Positions 63,123 to 64,000 of a stretch of DNA of 64,000 bases are shown here, piece after piece. A program made the position numbers and the translations under genes. The DNA lies in contig JALOAD010000007.1 of assembly GCA_023228995.1 (NCBI GenBank), positions 1 through 64,000 on the forward strand, read 5' to 3'. The notes beneath the pieces were generated by a model. The model was given only the letters and a program-made list of their open reading frames with translations. It was not told where the DNA came from and did no database searches. Numbering within the stretch: position 1 is the first letter of the stretch; the number at the start of each line of letters is the position of its first letter. This stretch comes from Candidatus Muiribacterium halophilum (GTDB lineage: Bacteria > Muiribacteriota > Muiribacteriia > Muiribacteriales > Muiribacteriaceae).

Positions 63123-63659
63123 TCAATCTTTTTTTAATTCAGCCAAACTCGCATAAACAGGCAATCTTAAAGCAAGAAGACTCTTCAAAGCAGGAGTTGT
63201 CTTTAAAGGCTTTTCCGCTCTATCAATAACACAACATATACCCTTCACTTCAACATTTTTCTTTTTAAGAAAACTCTGCATTTCTTTAATAGAATTCCCT
63301 GTACTAACAACATCATCAACAATAATCACAGAATCGTCTGAATTAAGCTCAAAACCTCTTTTAAGAATCGGGTTTTCTTTTTCATCTTTTTCAATATATA
63401 TATGTTTTATTTCAAGTTGTTTTGCAATTTCTTGTCCTAAAACTATACCCGAAGGAGAATTAGAAACAATTGCTGTAGCATCTTTACCATAATACTTTGA
63501 AGATAATTGTTCTCCAAAATCAGAAGATATATCAGGAAATTGCAAGGCTTTTCCTAATTCTATATAAAGTTTTGACCATTTACCTTTTCTTAATTCAAAT
63601 TCACCTTCTAAAATTGCATCCATGCTTGTAAGTAAAGCCAAAACTGCTTCATCTTGCAT
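63123..63659 (-). CDS. pyrE: Orotate phosphoribosyltransferase
   Basis: This 178-residue enzyme makes orotidine 5'-phosphate from orotate and PRPP. It has the PRPP motif VIIVDDVVSTGNS (about 113-125) and a catalytic loop with EKDEKENPILKRG. ATG 63659 with GGGGGA upstream is preferred over ATG 63677. It overlaps the pyrF 3' end by 11 bp. Confidence 0.93.
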   Translation of the reverse strand: MQDEAVLALLTSMDAILEGEFELRKGKWSKLYIELGKALQFPDISSDFGEQLSSKYYGKDATAIVSNSPSGIVLGQEIAKQLEIKHIYIEKDEKENPILKRGFELNSDDSVIIVDDVVSTGNSIKEMQSFLKKKNVEVKGICCVIDRAEKPLKTTPALKSLLALRLPVYASLAELKKD

Positions 63660-64000
63660 ATATATCCCCCATTTCATTTTTTATATCTAAAATTACTTGT
63701 TTTATATCTTTAGCATTGTATATTGGTCTTCCACAAATTAAAATATCAGCACCATTTTTTACAGCTTCCTTTGGAGTAGCAACTCTTTTTTGATCATCTT
63801 TTTCATTTGTATTCTGCCTTATTCCAGGAACTATTGTCAAAAAATCATTTCCAAATTTCTTTTTAACCTTAATTACTTCTTGTGGTGAACATACAATTCC
63901 ATCAAGACCGGAATTGTAAACTAGTTCTGCAAGAATATCAACTTGTTCACCAACATTACAACTATTGAAATTCAAACTTTTTAAAATATTATTGTCAACC
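63649..64000 (-). CDS. pyrF: Orotidine 5'-phosphate decarboxylase, C-terminal part (runs off the window)
   Basis: The frame is open to the window end, so the 5' part lies beyond 64000. The visible 117 residues contain the OMP decarboxylase C-terminal region: SGLDGIVCSPQEV, IVPGIRQNTNEKDDQKRVAT with the phosphate-binding Arg, and ILICGRPIYNAKD. It converts OMP to UMP. It is followed by pyrE in the same operon. Confidence 0.9.
   Translation of the reverse strand, partial: VDNNILKSLNFNSCNVGEQVDILAELVYNSGLDGIVCSPQEVIKVKKKFGNDFLTIVPGIRQNTNEKDDQKRVATPKEAVKNGADILICGRPIYNAKDIKQVILDIKNEMGDIYAR

Overview
The window comes from an AT-rich, diderm, strictly anaerobic fermenter. A cell envelope with an outer membrane is indicated by a complete RND efflux operon (TolC, adaptor, AcrB-like pump) and an AsmA-like protein. 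Anaerobic hydrogen metabolism is indicated by two sets of trimeric [FeFe]-hydrogenase genes, the HydG maturase and a hybrid-cluster protein. Non-ATG starts (GTG, TTG) are frequent. I cannot place the organism with certainty. The gene mix would suit a deep-branching candidate phylum such as Muiribacteriota, but that is a guess. I saw no rRNA, tRNA, CRISPR array or transposase.

Layout. 1-543 is gene-free and holds hairpins and short repeats. 544-8531 (minus) is an efflux operon led by its TetR regulator. 8651-10797 (plus) holds a STAS protein and two orphan peptide-type ABC permeases. 10930-21899 (minus) is one closely packed transcription unit. Its first eight genes form an unusual cluster of membrane proteins with a MutL/GlmL-type ATPase and a barrel-sandwich protein, and it continues into riboflavin biosynthesis (ribD-ribE-ribBA-ribH) and a BioY-like transporter. 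22065-24305 (plus) has a YkvA-like protein, truA, rplM and rpsI. leuS and an unknown gene follow on the minus strand. A 250-bp repeat flanks 22663-27840 as an inverted pair. 28234-29352 (plus) has a second STAS protein and an XRE-cupin regulator with a perfect consensus promoter. 29422-40399 (minus) is a long run: yebC, ruvC, ruvA, ruvB, queH, a SpoIID-like protein, a Ski2-like helicase, nadB, an HDOD protein, a 45-residue protein and two exported proteins. 40649-42352 is a chemoreceptor with a CZB-like zinc site in its extracytoplasmic part.

42812-48868 holds hcp and its divergent Crp/Fnr-type regulator, with a GTAAC-N4-GTTAC palindrome between them. Immediately after the regulator lies a 3.3-kb block (CPBP protease, a broken small exported protein, the DarTG toxin-antitoxin pair). 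It is bounded by 48-bp perfect direct repeats of the regulator's 3' end, so it looks like an inserted defence island.

48868-62385 (minus) is a hydrogen cluster. hydG is followed by a signalling module (DRTGG protein, RsbW-like ATPase, HydS-like putative sensory hydrogenase, second DRTGG protein, PHP protein, second ATPase). Then come hndB-hydC-hydB-hydA, a terminator and a second, reduced hydC-hydB-hydA set whose HydB has lost the cysteines of its N-terminal [2Fe-2S] domain and its C-terminal ferredoxin domain. 62437-64000 has a DUF2062 protein, pyrE and the 3' part of pyrF, which runs off the window.

The strongest candidates for something undescribed are the eight-gene membrane/MutL-like cluster, the DarTG island inserted at a gene 3' end, and the paired hydrogenases with a built-in putative H2-sensing module.
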